This document shows, one piece after another, positions 44,866 to 56,450 of a stretch of DNA of 64,000 bases. The stretch's first letter is position 1, and each line of letters begins with the position of its first letter. Location of the stretch: positions 10,556,732-10,620,731 of the forward strand of contig NW_004454193.1 of NCBI RefSeq assembly GCF_000283155.1, read 5' to 3'. This DNA is from Ceratotherium simum simum (taxonomy: Eukaryota > Chordata > Mammalia > Perissodactyla > Rhinocerotidae). The position numbers and the translations under genes were made by a program. The notes beneath the pieces were generated by a model, which saw nothing but the letters and a program-made list of their open reading frames with translations, was not told where the DNA came from and did not search any database.

Positions 44866-46600
44866 TTCAATCATGTGATTTTTATCCTTTATTCTGTTAA
44901 TGTGGTATGTCACATTAATTGATTTGCAAATGTTGAACCATCCTTGCATCCCCAGAATAAATCCCGGTTGGTCACAGCGTATGATCCTTTAAATGTGCTG
45001 TTGAATTCAGTCTGCTAGTATTTTGTTGAGTTTTTTCGTTTATGTTCATCAGGGATATTGGCTTGTAGTTTTTTTTTCATGTAGTATCTTTGTCTGGCTT
45101 TGGTGTCAAGGTAATGATGGTCTCATAAAGTGAGTTTGAAAGTGTTCAGTCCTCTTCAATTTTTTTTGGAAGAATTTGAGAAGGACTGGTATCAATTTTT
45201 CTTTAAATGTTCACCAGTGAATTAAAGAATTCACCAGTGAGGGTGTCTGGTGCTGGGATTTCTTTGTTGGGAGATCTTTGGTTACTGATTTAATCTCCTT
45301 ACTCATTATTAGTCTGTTCAGGTTTTCTATTTCTTCATGATTTATTTTTGGTAGGTTGTATGTTTGCAGGAATTTATCCATTTCTCCTAGGTTATCCAGT
45401 TTATTGGTGTATAACTGTTCTCTTATGTAGTAGTCTCTTATGATCCTTTTTATTTTTCTGGCATCAGTTGTAACGTTTCCTCTTTAATTTCTGATTTTTA
45501 AAATTTCAGTCTTCTCTTTTTTCTTAGTTAAGCGAAAGGTTTGTCAATTTTATTTGGTTTTTCAAAAACCAACTCAGATTCATTGATATTTTCTATTCTC
45601 TATTTTGTTTAATTTTGCTCTAATCTTTATTATTTCCATCTTTTTGATAATTTTAAGTTTAATTTATTCTTATTTTTCTAGTTCCTTGTAGTGTACAGTT
45701 AAGTTGTTTATTTGAAATCTTTCTTTTTTCTTATTAGGCATTTATCACTATAAACTTCCCTCTTAGAACTGCTTTTGCTGCATTATATAAGTTATAGTAT
45801 CTTGTGTTTCCATTTTCATTTGTTTCAGCATGCTTTTTGATTTCCCTTTTGATTTCTTCTTTGAGCCACTGTTGTTCAGGAGTGTGTTCATTTACACATA
45901 CTTATGAATTTTCTAATTTTCCTCCTATTATTTGATTTCTGGTTTTATATCATTGTGTTGAGAAAAGATACTCAATACAATTTAATCTTCCTAAATTTGT
46001 AAGACTTGTTTTGTGGCCTAGCATATGATCTCTCCTGGAGAATATTTCTTGGACACTTGAGAAGAATGAGTGTTCTGCTGTTGTTGGGTGGAATGTTCTA
46101 TATGTGTCTGTTAGGTCCATTTGGTCTATAGTGTTGTTCAAGTCTTCTGTTTCCTTATTGATTTTCTGTCTGTGTGTTCTATCCATTATTCAAAGTGTAG
46201 TACTGAAGTTTCCTACTATTATTATATTGCTGTCTATTTCTCCTTTCAGTTCTGTCAATGTTAGCTTTATATATTTATATTCTCGTATGTTAGGTACACT
46301 TATATTTATAATTGTTATATCTTCCTGATGAATTGTTCCTTTTATCATTATATATTGTCCTTCTTTATCTCCTGTGACAGTTTTTGAATTAAAGTACATT
46401 TTGTCTGATATAAGTATAGTCACCTCTGCTCTCTTTTAGTTACAACTTGCATAGAATATCTTTTTCCATCCTCTCACTTTCAACCTATGTGTTTTATTAA
46501 ATCTAAAGTGAGTCTGTTGTAGACAGCATATTGTTGGGTATTATTTTTTATCTATTCACCCACTCTAGGTCTTTTGATTGGTGTATTTAATCCATTTGTG
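44866..46600 (-). pseudogene. LINE-1 ORF2 pseudogene, RT and endonuclease part
   Basis: ORF2 resumes after the HAL1-like block. At 45950-46186 the minus strand still reads as the endonuclease core (RQKINKETEDLNNTIDQMDL...), and 46190-46423 as the preceding part (QEDITIINISVPN, EEIDSN-type blocks). The start of ORF2 is near 46600. A 14-base tandem duplication (TTCACCAGTGAAT-type) lies at about 45210-45240. Many stops and frameshifts separate these pieces. Confidence 0.85.
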
Positions 46601-47169
46601 TTTAAAGTAATTATTGATAAGGACTTGTTACTGCCATTTTTTTTTATTGTTTTCTGTCTGTCTTATAACTCTTTTGTTCCTGTTTTCCTCCCTTCCTGTC
46701 TTCCTTTGTGTTTTATTGATTTTTTTCTAGTGATATGCTTAGATTTCTTTCTTTTGTTTATCTTGTATAGGTAATTTATTTGTGGTTGTCATGAAGCTTA
46801 CATAAAACATCTTATAGTAATAATATTCTATTTTAAACTGATAGCAACTTAACTTCAATCATATACAAAACTTTACACTTTTCCTTCTTGCCCTTTATGT
46901 CACTGATGTCACAATTCACATTTTTTACATTGTGCATCCATTAACAAATTTTTTTAGTTATAGTAATTCTTAATATTTTCACTTTTTAACATTTGTACTA
47001 AAATGAAAAGTCATTTTCATACCACCATTACAGTGTTACAGTATTCTGTGTTTGTGCTCTTCATGTCTCCATTATAGTATTAAAGTATTCTGTATTTGTC
47101 TATATATTTACCTTACTAGTAAGTTTTGTATTTTTATATGCTTTAGTGTAGCTATTTAGTTTATTTTGT

Positions 47170-48050
47170 TTTAACGTATAGAACTCTCTTTAGCATTTCT
47201 TGTAAAGTAGGTCTAGTGGTGATAAAGTCCCTTGGATTTGTTTGTCTAAGAATTTCTTTATATCCCCTTCATTTTTTGAAGGACAGTTTTGCTGGATATG
47301 TTATTCTTGATTGGCAGTTTTTCTGTATCAGCACTTAGGATATATCATCTTACTCCCTTCTTACCTTCAAAGTTTCTGCTAAAAAATATGATAATAGTCT
47401 TATGAGGGCTTTCTTGTGGTTTATGAGTCACTTTTTTCATGTTACTTTCAAAATTCTCTCTGTCTTTGACTTTTGAGAGTTTGATTATAATGCATCTCTT
47501 TGCAGATTTCTTTGGATTTTTTTCTATTTGGGATTCTTTTCATTGTGTTTCATGAATCTGGATGTCCATTTCCCTCCTGACTTTTGGGAAGTTTTCAGCT
47601 ATTATTTCTTTAAATAACCTTTCTGCCCTTTCTTTTTTTCTCCTTCTCTGACACTTCCATAATGCATATATTTGTACTCTTGATGGTGTCCCATAAGTCC
47701 CCGAGGCTTTCTTAACTCTTTTTCACTCTTTTTCTTTTTGTTCCTTGGACATGAAAATTTCAAATGACCTTTCTTCAAGTTCACCGATTCTTTTCTGTTT
47801 GATCAAGTCTGCTTTTGAAGCTCTCTGTTGATTTCTTCAGTTAAGTTATTGTATACTTTAGCTCTCTTTCTTCTGGTTTTTATTTCTTTGTTGATGTTCC
47901 CATTTTTTTCATATATAATATTCTTGATTTTATTTAGTTGTCTATCTGAGTTCTCTTGTACCTCTCTGGGCTTCTTTAAGATGATTATTTTTAATTCTTA
48001 GGCAGTTCATAGATCTCTGTTTCTTTAGGGTTAGTTTCTGTAGGTGTACT
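47170..48050 (-). pseudogene. LINE-1 ORF1 pseudogene
   Basis: Antisense ORF1, the RNA-binding chaperone of L1. The C-terminal end is recognisable at about 47170-47230 (reverse strand TRPTLQEMLK-type reading); the middle (47602-47784) retains a RSFEI...KKKSEKELRKPRGL-like region that corresponds to the coiled-coil/RRM junction. Frames are broken throughout. Confidence 0.7.
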
Positions 48051-48900
48051 TTATTCCTTTGGTTTTGTCTTATTTCCTTGATTATTCATAATCCTTGTAG
48101 CTGTACATAAATACCTGTGCATTTGAAGGAACTTCCACTTCTCCCATTCTTTGCAAGCTGGCTTTAATAGGGAATGGACTTCACCACTCAGCCTGGCTAG
48201 AGATTCTGAGTGCTTCTCAAAATTTTTCTGTGGTTGTGCACATTCCACTCTTCTCTCCCACGCTAGAGAGTGTCATGCCTTCTCTCAATCTTGCAGTGCC
48301 ATGTTGGCCACAGTAAGCCACCTACCCCATTTCCATAGGTCAGTGCACTGAGATGCCTGGACATTGGATGCATGCTTCATTCCTCTCCCTCCCTCTTGAG
48401 GGAGAAGTCTCAGGGTTGCACACTTTGTCTCAATCTCACAGAGCCAGGCCAGCTACAGTAAACCATCTTCCCTTTTCCTTTGTTCTTGGCTTCCCCCAGA
48501 TATTCAAACTGTATTGGTTCCCTCCATGCTTCAAGTGAGATAAGAAAGGAACAGGTCCCTTGGGTAACTGCTGTGAAGTTGAAGCTTCTTGGATGCACAC
48601 TCCACTCTGTCTTTCCCCCTAAGGGAAAAGTCACAGGCTGAGGCCATCTCTCTCAGCACTGAGCTGTGGGGACTTCCATGAGGGGCCAATGTGGGTAAAA
48701 TGAAATTGTCCTTCTTACATGGTCCAATGTGTATGTTCTCAGTTTTTTGCTTTTCTGGGATACTACAAGTTCTTAATTGCGTTCTGGACTCATCATAAAG
48801 ATATTTTGATTCATACATCATTGTTAAATCAGTGTTTCTGTGGGGAGGAGGGATGGATCTTCCTAGTCTGTCATCTTGTTGACATCACTACCCATGACAG
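48051..48900 (-). mobile_element. LINE-1 5'UTR, antisense
   Basis: The 5'UTR of the same L1, GC-richer than its surroundings with several related blocks (GCCACAGTAAGCCACC / GCTACAGTAAACCATC) that look like internal repeats. L1 5'UTRs normally hold a pol II promoter; whether any activity is left cannot be judged here. Overlapping open frames on both strands (48051-48821) reflect this composition, not genes. Confidence 0.65.
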
Positions 48901-50305
48901 TGTTTTTAAACAAATATCTCTACAAAGCTGGACATTTCAAGGAAAGGCCCTCCTTTGAGACAGTAGGTAAGGGGGTAAGAAAGCCTTTTGGGGATGTTTT
49001 ACAGATTTTTCTGTTCTATTTAGTAAATGACTAGTTATGTTTCCATTAACAGGACTGCATGAGAAGAGTGGTCTCAAGGTGAATTATTTCCTGGCTATAT
49101 GAGGATTTTTTAGAAGCTTTGCTATAACTTTCCATTTGGAAAGAAGGTAGCAAAGATAACCCTCTGAAAGAGAGGGCCAGAATCAGCACAGAATTATTAA
49201 ATCAAATATATGCTAAGTCCCCTTTAAAAGGCTGTGTGGCTGTTGGTCCTGAGAGAGACTTGACAGAAAGTATTAACATATCTGGGGAAATAATATGGAA
49301 GTTCTAAAGTGATTTGGTCAGCAGTGGGATCTCTGGAAAAGAAGAGCAAGTCGAAAGCATTAGTACTGTTCAATACTGTCTGGTCAAGCTCTCTCAAAGG
49401 TAGAGGGAAAATTAACCCTTGGTCTACAGACATAAATTGCAATTGTCAGAGCTGTCCATATTGTATATCTGGGTGAATCAATCTATCCAAGTTTTCCAAA
49501 GGAAAACTCTCTTTGCTCTGAATCATGTTCACAACGTGTCCTTCTGATTATCATGTGGCTAATCACATAATATATCCTTCAACAAGGACAACCAACTCAA
49601 CCAGAATTTAATTAAGCTCCCAATAAGTGTTGTGTATTTTACAGGAAATAGTTGCACTACGCTCTGTGTTTAAGAACACTTTATTGCAATGGACAATTAA
49701 TTTGACAATTAATGACAACTTATTGTGCATGAATAAATTGTCCTTCTGATTTTAATCATTGATTGCATAAGACTGATGACTGTGAGCTGCCATCTCACCA
49801 CCTCTGGTCTCCCAACACACACACACACACATAAACAGAACTGCTTTCTTTGAGTTGACAAAAGCATTGCTGAGCCGGCAAGACCAGATCAGACCCTGAG
49901 CTGTGGTAATGAATGCAATCCCAGTGAAGGTTGTTGGAAGGCAGCCAGCTGGCCTTTCCTGGTGACCCTTTCTGCATCAAAGAGCACCTTTCCAGGGGAA
50001 GTTTTAGCATTTTCATGTATTAACAATTGGACGAAACAGGGTAGTAAATGAAATGGAGAGTTTGCTGCATTCAGAGAGTTTGCTGAAACTGCCAGTTCCT
50101 GGCAGTTTCAAAATAAATCTATAATATCTGGTGTTTTATTTTGATTTTTCCTTGCTATATGCATACTTTTTTTCAAACTAAGTTCTGAAAAAATTCAATA
50201 AATGAGCAGTACAGTAAGATTCTATCTTATTGGTCACTTATGTAGCTACTTGTTAGAATATTTTTCTCTCCAGTGTTCACCTTGTTGAATCTTTCACACT
50301 ATTCT
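48901..50305. other. Single-copy-looking DNA with a small (AC)n tract and a hairpin
   Basis: A CA run lies at about 49813-49832. A perfect hairpin lies at 50084-50110. Otherwise about 1.4 kb without a recognised repeat or exon. Confidence 0.4.
50056..50110. repeat. 12-bp direct repeat plus perfect 12-bp hairpin
   Basis: GAGAGTTTGCTG occurs at 50056-50067 and again at 50074-50085. The second copy runs into TGAAACTGCCAG (50084-50095), which pairs perfectly with CTGGCAGTTTCA (50099-50110) around a 3-base loop. No T-run follows, so it is not a pol III terminator. Confidence 0.9.
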
Positions 50306-50500
50306 TATTTCTGTTTGATAGTTTTTCTTCTCAGAGAAGCCTTCCCTTTCTATTCTGTCTAACATGAGACCTTTCTTCAACCTTTATCCTCTGACTCTGC
50401 TTTATTTTTCTTCATAATACTTATATATTATAATGCCATATATTGATATTTATCTGTATTCTGTTTCTTTCCTCAAAATATAAGCTCTCTGCCTTTATGT
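50306..50500 (+). mobile_element. L2 LINE fragment
   Basis: CTCAGAGAAGCCTTCCCTTT, TCTGCTTTATTTTTCTTCAT and AATATAAGCTCTCTGCC follow sense L2. Confidence 0.7.
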
Positions 50501-50717
50501 ATTTTCTTTTCTGTTTTCAACTAGCTGCATGCAGTCTTTTTTTGGAACTACTTATTTTGCTTACTAAAGTCTATTTAGATGTATATTACCCAAAACAAAT
50601 TTCTAACTTACCTATTTTTATAAAGCTTTCTATCCAAATTAACATAAGGAAGTTACATTTTTCTTCTTGGAAAGGCACTTACTGTGGTACAAGGATAAGA
50701 AGTCAGAACTTTTATTT
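50501..50717. other. Single-copy-looking DNA
   Basis: The 162-codon + strand frame starting at 50443 crosses L2, this stretch and antisense L1, so it is a chance frame. Confidence 0.4.
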
Positions 50718-51045
50718 TTTGGTGAAAACATTTAAGTTCTACTTTCTTAGCAAATTTCAATTATACAATACAGTGTTATCGACTGTAGTCACCATGTTAT
50801 ACCCTAGATCCTCAGACCTTATTTGTCTTGTAAGCACAAGTTTGTATCCTGTTACCCACCTCTTCCTATTTCCCTCACCTCCCAGCCCCTGGCAAGCAAT
50901 TTTCTACTCTGTATTTCTAGGAATGTGTTAATTGACTCAACGGGGAGAATCCTTTCACAATGTGTACATATACTAAATCATTATGTTGTACATTTTAAAT
51001 ATCTTACAATTATATCTCAATAAAGCTAAAAAGAAAAAAGAAAAA
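50718..51045. mobile_element. L1 3' end with 5' inversion (twin-priming type)
   Basis: 50718-50920 is antisense L1 3'UTR (TTTGGTGAAAACATTTAAGT, GACTGTAGTCACCATGTTAT). From about 50921 the strand flips: TGTTAATTGACTCAACGGGG, CCTTTCACAATGTGTACATA and ATCTCAATAAAGCTAAAAAG are the sense L1 tail with an A-rich end. The inverted part ends, in L1 coordinates, just before the sense part begins. This is the arrangement produced by twin priming during insertion. Confidence 0.75.
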
Positions 51046-51245
51046 AATCAAAGAAGAGGAAATAAAAAGAATAAGTACATAAAAATATGATTAACCTCAT
51101 TACTAACTAAAAATGCTAATAAAAATAAGATTTTTTCACTTGAAAAGAAAAATAAAGGAAGTTAGAACTGTAAGGCAGGGTATTCGAGTTTCTCTTGATC
51201 CCATTGCGATATACCTACATAAGTGTGGGTGTACCATTTTTTTTC
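51046..51245. other. Unassigned AT-rich DNA
   Basis: Nothing recognised. Confidence 0.3.
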
Positions 51246-51400
51246 CACTGGAATTCCTATTTTTTTCGTTTGTGAAATGGAATACCCCACTTTCCCCCCC
51301 ACTTTCACAGGTTCATTGTGAAAACCAAATGAGATAGAATATACAAGACACTTTAAGAATTTTAAAATGCAATGTTACTAGGATATTATTATTAATATTC
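51246..51400 (+). mobile_element. MIR SINE 3' part
   Basis: GTTTGTGAAATGGAATACCC, CACAGGTTCATTGTGAAAAC and GAGATAGAATATACAAGACA follow sense MIR. Confidence 0.65.
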
Positions 51401-52499
51401 TTGACCTAAGCTGGGTCAAACACTTTTTCTTGACAGCTAAGATATGTCCTTAAGGAGAAATATACATCTTGATCTCAATCATGTCTCCATCACTAGGTTT
51501 CTGTGGTTATTTAGCAGGCATTTTTTAAATTTTAATTTTGCCTATTATGCCTATTGTGCTCTATTCAAACCTGGAAATACATATGAAGTCATGACAAGTA
51601 CATGAAGTTAGCAGATAACGAGTTTTAAATGTTTTTCCCTTATGTGAAATAGCATCCTCACCTCCCTAAGGGAGAATTATTTCTCAGCCTTGGAGATTTC
51701 CAGCTAGGTGTTTATTATGGCTCTGTGCTAGTTCCAAACACTATGACAAGAGATGCAAATTGAAGTCTCTATGTCATTGGTTTGTGGGGTAGCCCACAGA
51801 GAAATAAAAATGTGTTTGTAAACTTTGAACATAGGTGGGCATTTCTGAAAGCCTCCAGATCTGACAGAATGATTTCCAACTAAGAGTGTGGTATTGTTTA
51901 TTACAACTTTGAGTGGCAGTCTAATATATTAAATCAGTTCAGAGGATTGTAAAATACATTAGCATTAGCAATTTAATACCTTCAACAAATTTGACTGTCA
52001 CTCAAGAGCATATCTGCCCTTGTTGTAAAAAAAAAATAGCCAAAAATGAAACTCCTTTCTTGATGGACAATAATGTGCAAAGAGACAAAAGCTTGTCGAT
52101 GTACACAGCCATACACAGGAAGGGTATACTGCATTTAGCAAAATTAAGTGGCACAACATTAATATAAGCGTTTGGCTGTGGCTGGACACCTTGAAGCCTT
52201 AAAAAAAAGTTTGACAAAATGATGAACTGGGCACCACCTACCACCCAGGAAATCTCGCTCATAAAAATGCATGGGAGATATCTCTCCATCAGATAATGGT
52301 CCTCCTGCTTTCACGGCCAGCTGTCAACATTGTACTTCTTCCATTAAGGAGGACGTTTATGAAGTATTCTTAATAGCATGGTAATAGTCACTGCTCTGAT
52401 GTTAATTGAAAAAAGCAGCATAAAACTCCATATATAATATACTAATAACAATAATATTAGTAAATTATTATTGAAAGCCTATAAAGGAAGAATCACCAT
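51401..52499. other. Repeat-poor DNA, possible conserved noncoding segment
   Basis: 52000-52400 lacks repeat signatures and shows two overlapping minus-strand frames (51998-52189, 52002-52289) in different phases with no known domain. It reads as possible conserved noncoding DNA rather than exon. Confidence 0.35.
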
Positions 52500-52720
52500 C
52501 ATTGAGCACAATTTGCCAAACATTAAAATAAGCTCTTTATTCTGTATTATCTCATTGAAGCCTTTCAAACAATTTTTTCAAGTAGTTATTTTACAGGTGG
52601 AGAAACTGAGGCCCAGAGAGTGAATGTAACTTGCTTAAGAGCCCCCAGCTCGTAAATGAGAGAACCACCCTTTGACCTGAGGTCTATTAATTCTGTTAAT
52701 TATAAACCCTGCTCGGTTAC
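52500..52720 (-). mobile_element. MIR SINE
   Basis: TTATCTCATTGAAGCCTTTC, GTGGAGAAACTGAGGCCCAG and CTTGCTTAAGAGCCCCCAGC follow the reverse complement of MIR closely. Confidence 0.85.
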
Positions 52721-52734
52721 CTGGGACATACTAC

Positions 52735-52880
52735 TTCGTGCCAAGAGTCTTACATGCATTAAAGACACGAATCTCACCATCACACCACAGACAAGCAGAG
52801 TTTTTCTCATTGTACAGATGAGATATCTATGACTTAACGAAAATAAGTAATTATCCAAATTCTCTTAGAGTCACAATACT
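52735..52880 (-). mobile_element. MIR SINE, second copy
   Basis: GAGTCTTACATGCATTAAAG, CATTGTACAGATGAGATATC and TAAGTAATTATCCAAATTCT follow the reverse complement of MIR, in tandem with the preceding one. Confidence 0.7.
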
Positions 52881-53629
52881 CTCTAATCATATCATTATTC
52901 ATCAACAAGACTATCAGAAGAAAAAATGTTAGCAGTGAATATAATTTGGGAGCCAGATTAAGAATATCTATTTTGGCATTTAAAAATTTTCAACAAGTAG
53001 TGTGTGTATGTGTATATGGACAAACAGATAGATAGATAGAAAAATATTATCTGCTCAGCAACTTGTCAATCATATGTATACTCACAAGGATCTAGTTATT
53101 CAATGGCTAAATGATGAGTAGGAAAAACCAGTGCTTACCTCCTCATGCCCACCAGCTTCTGATTGGCATGTTTCGTTTTATTTCGTGCCCCCTATACCCC
53201 AGCCCATCTCTTCGATCCTGTTAAAGTTAATGCTTCATTTTCATTTCCCACTGTTTTCCAAGTGCATAGCAGTTCCAATATCTCGTGTACCAGAAATATA
53301 TATACCTTGAATCAGATTATTTTACATTGAAAAGAGCCACACTACTTTTTATTCAAATCTAATTTAGTCATCTTATTTCTTACTAATACATGATTTATTT
53401 TATGAACTTAATGTAAATATAATAATATAAAATTGAAATAGTAATACCTACTTTGAGTTAACATGTGCAAATTTCCAAGTACAATTAATCAATAAATTGT
53501 AGTTTCCTTTCTTATTTGATTCCCAAAAGTTCCTCCTCATCAAACTCCTAGAAATCTTGTAAGCATTTCTCCTTCTCCGTAGGAAAGTGAACAAAACCCA
53601 AGCCTTCATTTGTTTTTACTTAAAAAAAA
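52881..53629. other. Single-copy-looking AT-rich DNA
   Basis: A short (GATA)n patch lies at about 53026-53040. Nothing else recognised. Confidence 0.4.
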
Positions 53630-55500
53630 AAAAGTAAAGATATTTATAACAAAGAATTTTGAATATATGCAAAATTAGACAAGAGTATAATAAACCTGAT
53701 GTACTTGACACTCATCTTGTTTCATATATATCTTATTTACTCCAATACCCTCCACTCATTATTTTGAAGCAAATAATGTCTTGTAAATACTTTAGTATGT
53801 ATCTCTAAAAGATAAGACTCTTAAGAAAAAAATAATTGCAATACTATTATCACACATTAAAAATAAGATTAATTCCTTAATATAATCAATATCCAGAGTT
53901 CACATTTCCTGATTTTTAAAGATGTATTCATTTGAACATTATCTAATAAGGTCTATATATTGTAATTATTTGATGTCTTCTACAGTCTTTATTCTCTTTT
54001 GTTCTATAGGTTTCCGTTAATCTGTTGTTCTTGCATATTTTTCTTACAGAAATTGGGTTGTTAGTCCTGTAGATTTTTCCATGGTCTGATTTTGATGCTT
54101 ACATTCCTACAGTGTTACTTAATGACTCTCTATCCCTTATGTTAACCCTTGTTACATGAAATTGTTAATATTCATATTGATGAACTTTTGATGTACAGAA
54201 TGGCAGATTTATGTGGTAGAACGTAATGTTTCACGGAAATTGGTAGTTAGGTCTAGACTAAGTTTAGCTAGCCTTGGATAGCTTACCTGCTTTCAGATAC
54301 GACAAGATGTTCCAGGCTCACCTTTATATTTCCTGCACCAGTCTGGTAATAGAATTTCTTCAAATTCTGATTTCTTTTAGTAGGAAATGGTATGTAGAGA
54401 TCACAGTCTACACACCATCAGTGCTTATTGATATTTTAGGTTTGTCATTGTTTCTAGGATTTTCTATGCACAAGCATAGTGTATTTTATAATTTTAAGGT
54501 AAGTTACGTTGTGAGTTCACAACGATATTTTCAAATCAACTCAGGTTTTTACTTAATTTCATCCATCTTTTTCACATTGCTGCTTAATCATGGTGAAAAT
54601 TCCAATTAACAATCAAGTTACTCATTTTCTTTATGCCATATCATATATAACAATATCAACACTATCACTAAAAATATGATTACTGAAGAGAGTTCATTTG
54701 GTTCATTTGTTTATTTATGTGCAGTTCTTTATATCCAGAGGAGTTTATCCTACCAGGGATGTACAGAAAATTAAACAATATTTCTCCATGTGTTTCTGCT
54801 GACAACTGGATACATAACGAGATCATTTTATGCCACTTTTAATGTTTAGGAATTGCTCTTTAATTTTTGTAAAATAATTGTGTAAAATGTGTATACAGCT
54901 TCAAAGTCAAGTCTACTAAACAAGATATATACATAAAAGTCTGGCTTTTATTCCTATTTCCTCCATCCTTCTCCCCCTCTTTTCTTAAAGGTAATTGTTT
55001 TATTCATACTTTATTCTTCCATTACTTTTTCTTGAGATAAAAGATAATCCAAGTATGCATGTGGTAGCATGATAAACACACTCATCCCATCTTGATTTTT
55101 TCACTTACTAATATATCCTAAAGAATACTCCATTGTTGTTTAGAGTCATATTCCTTATTTCTTTCTCAGGTGCATAGTGTACTATGTCACTCTCCTATTT
55201 ATATAGTTGCTGCAATTAATAGCCTCATTTATATGTATTTTTAATATATTGCCACTGTATCTTTGGAATAGATTCCTAGAAGTGTAATTGTTTCATCAAA
55301 TAGTAAATGAATATGTAATTTTTGTAGGTATTGCCAAATTTCCTTCTGCAAGAGTTTTTACATTTCGTATTCCCACCAGCAATGTATGAGAAGTCTATTT
55401 CCCCACAGCTTTGCCACAGAGAATGTTGTCAAGGTTCTGGAATTTTGCCAATATGATTGGTGAGAAAAGCTATCCTAGCAAAGTATTAATTTGCTTTTCT
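53630..55500 (-). mobile_element. Ancient L1 (L1MC/L1ME-like), antisense, 3'UTR and ORF2 end
   Basis: Long 3'UTR (GACAAGATGTTCCAGGCTCA, TTTTAGTAGGAAATGGTATG) then ORF2 end (GGAATAGATTCCTAGAAGTG, TATTGCCAAATTTCCTTCTG, CCCACCAGCAATGTATGAGA). It is the same general lineage as 31860-33290 and continues after the ERE at 55501. Confidence 0.7.
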
Positions 55501-55728
55501 TTCTTTCTTTCTTTTTTTTTTTTTTGTGAGGAAGATTCGCCCTGAGCTAGCATCCATTGGCAATCTTCCTCTTTTTTTGCTTGAGGAAGATTAGCTCTGA
55601 GCTAACATCAGTGCCAGTCTTCCTCTATTTTGTATGGGGAATGCCTCCACGGCATGGCTGATGAATGGAGTATATCCGCGCCCAGGATCTGAACCCACAA
55701 GCCCTGGGCTGCCCACGGGGCCGGCCCC
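55501..55728 (-). mobile_element. ERE SINE (ERE2/3-like), inserted in the antisense L1
   Basis: A T-run, then GTGAGGAAGATTCGCCCTGA, TTAGCTCTGAGCTAACATCA, CACGGCATGGCTGATGAATG and a head ending CACGGGGCCGGCCCC. The flanking L1 phrase (TTTGC..TTTCT before, CTGCATTTCTCT after) looks like an imperfect duplication. The B-box region is decayed. Confidence 0.88.
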
Positions 55729-56050
55729 CTGCATTTCTCTTTTTATGAGTAAAGTTGAGCATCTTTTCAAATGGTTGAGAGACATTTGTATTTCTTTTCG
55801 TTTGAAGTGTCCAGTTTTTCTGTAGCATTATTGGCACTTTTCTTCTCTAGTCTTAGTCTTTCTTCTCTGTTTCTTTATATATTTGGGAAATCAATCCTTG
55901 GTCAGTGATATATGTGGCAAACAGTTTTTCCCACCTTGTTATTTGTCTTTTTACTTTGCTTATCTTATTAAATTTTAATTAAATTTATCAGTCATCTTAT
56001 TTTTAAAAAACTGGTTTCTTTTGTTAGCTTAATGAAAACTAGTTTTTTAA
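55729..56050 (-). mobile_element. Ancient L1, antisense, continuation
   Basis: GAGTAAAGTTGAGCATCTTT, CATTTGTATTTCTTTTCGTT and GGAAATCAATCCTTGGTCAG continue the ORF2 reading of 53630-55500, fading out by about 56050. Confidence 0.7.
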
Positions 56051-56201
56051 CTTCTTGTGACTTCTTTTAAGGTTTGGCTTGAACCCCTTCCAGCACATGA
56101 TTATGAACAGGGATTCTGGTTGCTTCATGTCTGTATTCAATGAGCGTGGGTTGAGATTTACAGCATGTTTTCCATTTGAGTCACTTTGTCTTTCCAGGGA
56201 C
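56051..56201. other. Unassigned DNA, perhaps diverged L1
   Basis: Phrases like GGTTTGGCTTGAACCCCTTC could be decayed L1, but no firm match. Confidence 0.3.
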
Positions 56202-56450
56202 TTAACTGGCCTAGCAGTTAAAGTTCCGTGTGCTCCACTTCGGCGGCCTGGGTTCGGTACCCGGTGCGGAACCACCCCACCCATCTGTCAATAGCCATGT
56301 TGTGGCAACGGCTCACATAGAAGAACTAGAAGGACTTACAACTAGAGTATAGAACTTGGACTGGGGCTTTAGGGAGGTAGAAAAGAAAGGAATAAGACTG
56401 GCAACAGATGTTAGCTCAGGGTGAATCTTTCCCCGAAAAAAAAAAAAGGA
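56202..56450 (+). mobile_element. ERE3-like SINE, sense
   Basis: The only ERE here in + orientation. It has a tRNA-like head (CTGGCCTAGCAGTTAAAGTT as A box region, GGGTTCGGTACCC as B box region), the CCATGTTGTGGCAACGGCTC body, GGCAACAGATGTTAGCTCAG and an A-rich tail from about 56437. No clear target duplication was found. Confidence 0.88.

Larger units (their letters stand above)
41109..48900 (-). mobile_element. Near full-length ancient LINE-1, antisense, with nested insertions
   Basis: Reading from + left to right: 3' end (TTTTATTGAGATATAGTTGA), 3'UTR, ORF2 end near 41690, ORF2 through to its start near 46600, a spacer, ORF1 (about 47170-48050) and the 5'UTR, ending at CATCTTGTTGACATCACTAC near 48895, which matches the usual L1 5' end. 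It is interrupted by two MER2-like elements and a HAL1-like block. All reading frames carry many stops and indels. With a 5' end retained, this is the most complete LINE in the window. Confidence 0.85.

Noticed and set aside
50443..50931. 162-codon + strand open frame
   Set aside because: It runs across an L2 fragment, single-copy DNA and antisense L1 3'UTR, with hydrophobic, low-information content and no known domain. A chance frame.
54274..54609. 111-codon + strand frame
   Set aside because: Lies in antisense L1 3'UTR, which does not code for protein.
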